Below, in pieces: positions 25,009 to 29,249 of a stretch of 29,249 nucleotides of DNA (within the stretch, counting starts at the first letter, position 1; every line of letters begins with the position of its first letter). A program made the translations under genes and the position numbers. Below the pieces are notes generated by a model that was not told where the DNA came from, ran no database searches, and saw only the letters and a program-made list of their open reading frames with translations. Source of the DNA: JBBPYC01 sp038200275 (GTDB lineage Bacteria > Pseudomonadota > Gammaproteobacteria > Burkholderiales > Burkholderiaceae_C); contig JBBPYC010000053.1 in assembly GCA_038200275.1 (NCBI GenBank), forward strand, positions 1 through 29,249, read 5' to 3'.

Positions 25009-26301
25009 ATGCCAAGTGATCATGTGTTCGACGTGGCCATCATTGGCGGTGGCATTGCCGGTGTCATCCACTTGCACTACGCGCGACAGTTGGGACTCGA
25101 CGCTGTGGTGTTGGAGAGGCGTGGCGGTGTCGGTGGTCTGTGGCGTGAGCTCCCGCCTTGGCAGGACATCCAGATCAGCTTGGTGGACTGGTCGATGGGT
25201 GACGTGCCTCTGACCGGGCCGATGCAGCCGCAGGTGCTTGCCAACATCGAAGCCTGGGTGACTCACTTCTCCCTCGCGGACGGCATCCGGCTTAACAGCC
25301 CGGTGAACCGGGCGCGCCACGCCGTCGATTGCTGGGAAGTCGATACGCCGCAAGGCACGGTGCGCGCTCGCCATCTGGTGGCGGCGACCGGCGCCCATAA
25401 CACGCCTGTCGTCCCTGAAGTGCGGCGCAGTCGAAGCGCTGTGCGCGAGCTGCACTCCAGTGCGTTGCGCGATCCGTCGGAATTGGCAGGCCGCGATGTC
25501 TTGGTGGTTGGAGGCGGCGCCTCAGCATTTGACCTGCTCGATCAATGCCTTCAGCACGAGGCGCGTCGGATCATGTGGGTTTACCGCGGGCTGCGCTGGT
25601 TTTCCCCGACCGGCAAGCCGAAGACGGTCGCTGGCAGCATACGGGCCTACGCGAAGATGCAGGTGAGCGGGATGACCATCGCCCAGCAGAGCAAGGTGAT
25701 CGGTGCGGACTTGCTCGCACGTTATGAAAAATTTGGCATCCAGGCGATCCAACCGGCCCAACCGATCGATCTGCATCACGACCAACTCATCCCGGGTCGG
25801 GCGCGCATGCTGTCAAGCTTCGGTTTGCTCGAGCGATACCCGGGGCACGTCGAGTCGATGGATGGCGATGAGGTCGCGCTGGCCGACGGCACGCGTCTGG
25901 CCGTGGACGTGCTTCTTTGGGGTACGGGATACACGACCGACCTGTCGTATTTCGAGGAGCCGCGCATTGCATCAATCAAAACCACCCACGGGCTGTCCGC
26001 GCGATGCGGATGTCTCTTCCGCAGCCTCGACGCGCCGGACTTGTATTTCCCGGCCGTCGGCCTTGACGGCATCGGTGCTGCGCCGTGGGCCGCTGCGCTC
26101 ATCGCACGCTCGATCATGTCGCACATCGGCGGCACGGCACGGCTGGACATGGAGCCGCTCGGGCATAAGACAAATCACTTCGAGATCGCTCATTACCTGT
26201 CGCAGCGCGATCCTGGGACCTACACGGAAGATCGCGGCTGGGATTACTTTCGAAATCTGGCACTGACCATGCACGACGATCAGGCTTACCCGCTCCCTTG
26301 A
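25009..26301 (+). CDS. Flavin-dependent monooxygenase-like FAD/NAD(P)-binding protein
   Basis: A 430-residue flavoprotein. The N-terminal FAD-binding Rossmann motif is FDVAIIGGGIAGVIHLHYARQLGLDAVVLERRGGVGGLWRE (GGGIAG at 13-18), with the GGLW segment typical of FMO/Baeyer-Villiger-like proteins. A second dinucleotide motif, DVLVVGGGASAFDLLDQC, is at about residues 163-180. The ATGAHNTP segment and the late VDVLLWGTGYTTDLSYF also match the FMO group. The classical FxGxxxH signature is degenerate (VRELHSSALRDP), so the exact subclass is uncertain. It probably hydroxylates or oxidises a small substrate with NADPH and oxygen. AGGAG lies shortly before the ATG at 25009, deciding the start. No same-strand partner is adjacent. 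Confidence 0.85.
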   Translation: MPSDHVFDVAIIGGGIAGVIHLHYARQLGLDAVVLERRGGVGGLWRELPPWQDIQISLVDWSMGDVPLTGPMQPQVLANIEAWVTHFSLADGIRLNSPVNRARHAVDCWEVDTPQGTVRARHLVAATGAHNTPVVPEVRRSRSAVRELHSSALRDPSELAGRDVLVVGGGASAFDLLDQCLQHEARRIMWVYRGLRWFSPTGKPKTVAGSIRAYAKMQVSGMTIAQQSKVIGADLLARYEKFGIQAIQPAQPIDLHHDQLIPGRARMLSSFGLLERYPGHVESMDGDEVALADGTRLAVDVLLWGTGYTTDLSYFEEPRIASIKTTHGLSARCGCLFRSLDAPDLYFPAVGLDGIGAAPWAAALIARSIMSHIGGTARLDMEPLGHKTNHFEIAHYLSQRDPGTYTEDRGWDYFRNLALTMHDDQAYPLP

Positions 26302-26792
26302 GCCGACGGCTTCGCGAATGCGATCGCGGCGCCGTAGCTTGGCCCAGAAACATCCGTAAATAAAGGCACATCAAATGCCGTACGCCCACCGTCAAATTCT
26401 GCACGCGCGATTTGTCGCCATCAGTTCCATGAATGGGCATGACCGCCGCCAATCAAGTCTGGCGGTACCGCTCGCATGTTCGGTGGGTCGTAGGTCGTCG
26501 AGGGACTACCCGTGCGGCGCCGCCAATCCAAGCCTCGCTTTCGGGAGTTGAGAAGTCCCGTCGCAAATGGCCGCAACTAATCCAAGCGGTCTTTGCCGAG
26601 CGGGTCTCGTCCCACTGCTCCTGGCCAGGAGTGTGAGCACACGGTCAATTCCAGCAGCACCGGTTCAAACCGCCGGAGGACTGAAGCGCCGGTCTTCAAG
26701 GGCAGCAGATCAACTCCTCCTTCAAGACATCGTGGCCGGGCCCTTGAGTTCGAGGGCGAGAAATTGACGTTGAACGAGGCTGGACTTTGCTA
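26302..26792. other. 491-base intergenic region with a perfect 14-bp palindrome
   Basis: The region lies between the convergent flavoprotein and GST genes. No coding fragment could be recognised. It contains a perfect 14-bp palindrome (CTCCTGGCCAGGAG, 26618-26631) directly followed by a small GTGTG/CACAC hairpin. No transcription terminator with a T tract is evident. Confidence 0.45.
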
Positions 26793-27428
26793 TCACTCCA
26801 GCTTGGGCTGCGTCTGCTGGAAGCTGGGCAACCCTTGTATGCGGGTCCACCAGTCCGCGAACCCCGGGACCTCGAGCAAGCCCGGCATGTCGGGGGTCAA
26901 CGACACGTAGAAGACGAGCGGCCCCAGGAAAAGATCGGCCAGGCTTAGCTCGCCGGCAATGAAGTCTGACGATCCTTTGGTCCTCATCGTGAACTCGACG
27001 ACCTTGCGCGCGTTGGCGATCCCTGCCTCGCGCATGGCGTCGTTCTTGCCGCCGACGAAGTCCGGGAACAGATGGTATGCGGCAATTCCGCCCACCAGCG
27101 CGCCGTAGCCGTACGAATCGATGAGGCCAACGATCATGTCCATCCGGGCACGGTCCTTGGGCATTGTCGAGATGAGCGACTTGCCCGGTAGCACATCGTT
27201 CAAGTAGCGGACGATCGCCGAGGTCTCGAGAATGCGCATGCCGTCGTGGTCTAGAACCGGCACCTTCCCGAAAGGGTGCCTCGCGAGATGCTCGGCCTGC
27301 TTGGGCTCGCCAGTCAGGACGTTGAGCGGGACCTGCTCAAAGTCGGCGAACTGTTTTTCCGCAAGAAGCATCTTGACGGTCCGCACATAGGTCGAGCCGT
27401 CGAAGCCCCAGAGCGTCATCTTGGACAT
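26793..27428 (-). CDS. Glutathione S-transferase family protein
   Basis: A 211-residue soluble protein with the two GST domains. The N-terminal thioredoxin-like half is MTLWGFDGSTYVRTVKMLLAEKQ through HPFGKVPVLDHDGMRILETSAIVRYL, with the cis-proline (KVPVL) and the glutathione gamma-glutamyl binding ETSAI motif. The helical C-terminal half contains FIAGELSLADLFLGPLVFY, the N-capping box region. The residue activating glutathione is likely a serine or tyrosine in DGSTYVRT. Substrates are probably electrophilic compounds. The frame extends to 27461, but the ATG at 27428 (MSKMTLWG) is the natural GST start; no strong ribosome site is seen. It is divergent from the tandem-cupin gene. Confidence 0.92.
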   Translation of the reverse strand: MSKMTLWGFDGSTYVRTVKMLLAEKQFADFEQVPLNVLTGEPKQAEHLARHPFGKVPVLDHDGMRILETSAIVRYLNDVLPGKSLISTMPKDRARMDMIVGLIDSYGYGALVGGIAAYHLFPDFVGGKNDAMREAGIANARKVVEFTMRTKGSSDFIAGELSLADLFLGPLVFYVSLTPDMPGLLEVPGFADWWTRIQGLPSFQQTQPKLE

Positions 27429-27718
27429 GATGTGAATCCGTTTGAATAAGCTGATGAGCAAGCATCCCGTACCGCCGCACCTTCTGGGCGGGGTCGGACT
27501 CTGGCCAGTCTACTGCGCAGCCCTGAGCAAGCCGAATACGCGCCCGGCTGCGCCGATAGATCAACTTCGACCGGATCTCGTCTCCCGGCGCACGGTGCAA
27601 GTGCACCGCCCGGACAGGGCTGGGATGCGCGGCGACCGCTGTATCCCAAGTGACCACAAACCGACAGCAACGCAGTCGTCCCGCGACAATCAGGCCTGGA
27701 TCAATCATTCGCCCGACC

Positions 27719-28426
27719 ATGCCGCCCTCCACTGAGCAAACCGCGCCGCCACTGCAGATCAACGCCGACTTCGAGCAGCGCGCGGTGATGCGTCCAGCCG
27801 ACGCCTGCTGGCAGCCCTCACCACTGCCAGGCGTCGAGCGCTGGATGCTCGACCGGGTGGGCGGCGAGGTCGCGCGCGCCACCAGCCAAGTGCGCTACGC
27901 GCCAGGCTCGCGCTTCGAGCAGCACGTGCACGGCGGCGGCGAGGAAATACTCGTGCTCGACGGCGTGTTCAGCGACGACGACGGTGATTACCCGGCCGGT
28001 ACCTACTTGCGTAATCCGCCGGGCAGCGCGCACGCGCCGCGGTCGCGTGAGGGCTGCCTGTTGTTCGTCAAGCTGCGTCAGTTCGCCGTCGACGACCTGC
28101 AGCCGGTGCGAATCGCCACCCGCGCTGAACCGTGGCGACAGGGCTTGGTGCCTGGCCTGTCGGTGATGCCGCTGCACGAGCACAACGGCATCTCGACCGC
28201 GCTCGTACGCTGGGCGCCCGATACCCGGTTCCATGCCCACGCACACCCCGGCGGCGAGGAGATCCTGGTTCTCGACGGCCTGTTCCGCGACGAGTTTGGC
28301 ACGTATCCCAAGGGCAGTTGGCTGCGCAGCCCGCGCTCGAGTCACCACGCCCCGTTTACCGGGCCGGAAGGCGCGCTCATTTACGTCAAGGTTGGACACC
28401 TGGGCACCGCGCTGATTGGCGACTGA
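27719..28426 (+). CDS. Tandem-cupin ChrR-like protein
   Basis: A 235-residue protein made of two similar cupin units. The first has HVHGGGEEILVLDGVFSDDDGDYPAGTYLRNPPGSAHAP (about residues 69-107), the second HAHPGGEEILVLDGLFRDEFGTYPKGSWLRSPRSSHHAP (about 174-212). Each keeps the metal-binding His-x-His, a glutamate and a later histidine. The wording and length match the anti-sigma ChrR-type cupin family, but the N-terminal zinc-binding anti-sigma domain is absent and no ECF sigma factor gene is beside it. It is therefore more likely a stand-alone metal-dependent enzyme or sensor of unknown substrate. The ATG at 27719 is taken as start; the frame is open from 27650. Confidence 0.85.
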   Translation: MPPSTEQTAPPLQINADFEQRAVMRPADACWQPSPLPGVERWMLDRVGGEVARATSQVRYAPGSRFEQHVHGGGEEILVLDGVFSDDDGDYPAGTYLRNPPGSAHAPRSREGCLLFVKLRQFAVDDLQPVRIATRAEPWRQGLVPGLSVMPLHEHNGISTALVRWAPDTRFHAHAHPGGEEILVLDGLFRDEFGTYPKGSWLRSPRSSHHAPFTGPEGALIYVKVGHLGTALIGD

Positions 28427-28635
28427 GCGACGCGGCAGCGCTCGGGTAAGCACATTGACCCGCAATCCCGACCGCAGCGATCGATCCATTGGCTCGCACG
28501 CGCCGATGACGATGCCACGGTATTTGCCTGCGGTCGCATGCCGCACAGTAGCGGACCATCGCATTCGACAGTGCCTTTTGTGGGAGGCCAACCTCTGGAC
28601 TCGCGCGCGATGGTGGCGACAGCGCCCGCTCGCCG

Positions 28636-28659
28636 CCGCACCCGCACCCGCACCCGCAG
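28636..28659. repeat. Hexanucleotide tandem repeat (CCGCAC), about four copies
   Basis: Three perfect CCGCAC units plus a fourth ending in G lie exactly where the integrase remnant loses its homology; on the minus strand they encode RVRVRV. Confidence 0.8.
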
Positions 28660-29035
28660 CGGATTCTTCGTGCGCCGATAGTTCAGCGTCACCTTCATTT
28701 GCCTCATCGAGTGCGTGCCGTAGTCTGCCGGGTCAAGGCCGGGCTTCTCGACCCAGCCTTCGAGGATTCGGGCGTACTGCCGCGTTTCTAGGTGCGGCGA
28801 GTCGTGAATGCGACTTGGCAACATAAACCCGTCCGACTTCAGTCCCGCTTGCTTTATCCACTTCTGAACGGCGTCACGGGTAGCCGGCGTGATCTTGGAC
28901 TGCACCGGGCGCTGGGTCTTGTGCTGCATCGCCACCGCGCGAGAGGCCACTTGGTCGCCGCGGCAGATGTCGCGGACCTTCAGGCTGACCAGGTCGTAGC
29001 CGCGAAAGCTTGCTGTCGATTCCTAAGTTGATCCA
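28655..29035 (-). pseudogene. Tyrosine recombinase (phage-type integrase), fragment
   Basis: On the minus strand the frame reads NLGIDSKL (from about 29030). An extra base in the A run at 29005-29007 shifts the frame, and it continues GYDLVSLKVRDICRGDQVASRAVAMQHKTQRPVQSKITPATRDAVQKWIKQAGLKSDGFMLPSRIHDSPHL and ARILEGWVEKPGLDPADYGTHSMRQMKVTLNYRRTKN. The YGTHSMR segment carries the second conserved arginine (HxxR) of tyrosine recombinases. Homology ends at a hexanucleotide repeat (28636-28659), before the LLGH and catalytic tyrosine region, so the nucleophile is missing. The N-terminal part is also absent. It is a leftover of a mobile element or integrated island. Confidence 0.85.
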
Positions 29036-29249
29036 CGGATGTACCCAGGGGCTTGATGGCCAAAGCCATCGCTGACGGTCAGCTCTTTAGCTTGACCGTG
29101 TACTCACCCTCTCGGCCAGGAGCCGACGGTTGTGCCCATCGGCTTGCGGGACGGCTATTCTTGGGGGCCACCCCCCCCGGATACTGGATGCGTCATTCGC
29201 GTTCGCACGACTGGCGAACCGACAAGACCGTCCCATCGAGAGGAGATAA
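29036..29249. other. Right edge, no gene recognised
   Basis: No coding frame with a recognisable motif was found. The last bases contain GAGAGGAG close to the window edge, which looks like a ribosome site for a gene starting just outside. Confidence 0.4.

Noticed and set aside
26640..26730. Possible tRNA-like segment (GGTTCAAACC and a TCTTCAA stretch resembling tRNA-Sec)
   Set aside because: The T-arm does not pair correctly around the loop, no acceptor stem or CCA end could be built, and the match is too short.
28636..28659. Short hexanucleotide repeat as a CRISPR or VNTR-type array
   Set aside because: The units are only six bases and contiguous, with no spacers; it is a simple tandem repeat.

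Overview
The window is GC-rich DNA (about 60% by eye) from a proteobacterium. Gene content and protein flavour point to a beta-proteobacterium of the Burkholderiales: a LysR/DoxX/DODA cluster, several crotonase and CoA-transferase genes, KatG, a DctP/DctM-type TRAP transporter and an IS150-group IS3 element. The genus cannot be fixed from the sequence alone.

Layout. 1-190 is the tail of a Bax-inhibitor-1 family membrane protein. 487-6528 is almost entirely minus strand: a copper-type DUF411 protein, an acyl-CoA ligase, an MFS transporter with a VOC protein upstream of it, a LigB/DODA-type dioxygenase gene gutted by an internal deletion, and a DoxX protein. A LysR regulator (6658-7557) is read divergently from the DoxX/DODA genes. 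Next come a crotonase (minus) and a DJ-1/PfpI-like protein (plus) with a strong terminator. A TRAP transporter follows in which the first codons of dctP are joined to the last third of dctM. 10731-13635 is a tightly overlapped plus-strand operon: exported DsrE-like protein, acyl-CoA ligase, crotonase. A CAP-domain exported protein and katG (minus) follow, with a clear terminator between them. Then come a DUF3883 protein with a PD-(D/E)xK-like core and a minus-strand crotonase / CaiB-type CoA-transferase / crotonase operon. The last crotonase of that operon is broken by two single-base insertions and a nonsense codon.

21.5-29.0 kb is an accessory, decayed region: a Fic-domain gene with in-frame stops, a dead IS3-family copy with recognisable ends and a 4-bp target duplication, a frameshifted second DUF3883 gene end, an FMO-like flavoprotein, a GST, a tandem-cupin protein and a tyrosine-recombinase remnant that breaks at a hexanucleotide repeat.

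Functionally the intact genes suggest carboxylic-acid activation and CoA-ester metabolism (two ligases, three intact crotonases, one family III CoA-transferase) plus oxidative and electrophile stress defence (KatG, GST, DJ-1-like, DoxX). The most striking property is the density of pseudogenes. At least seven loci are broken by large deletions, frameshifts, nonsense codons or loss of a catalytic residue, which suggests ongoing genome decay. No CRISPR array, rRNA or convincing tRNA was seen. No complete novel system could be demonstrated. The best candidates for follow-up are the DsrE-ligase-crotonase operon and the DUF3883/Fic/integrase accessory region.
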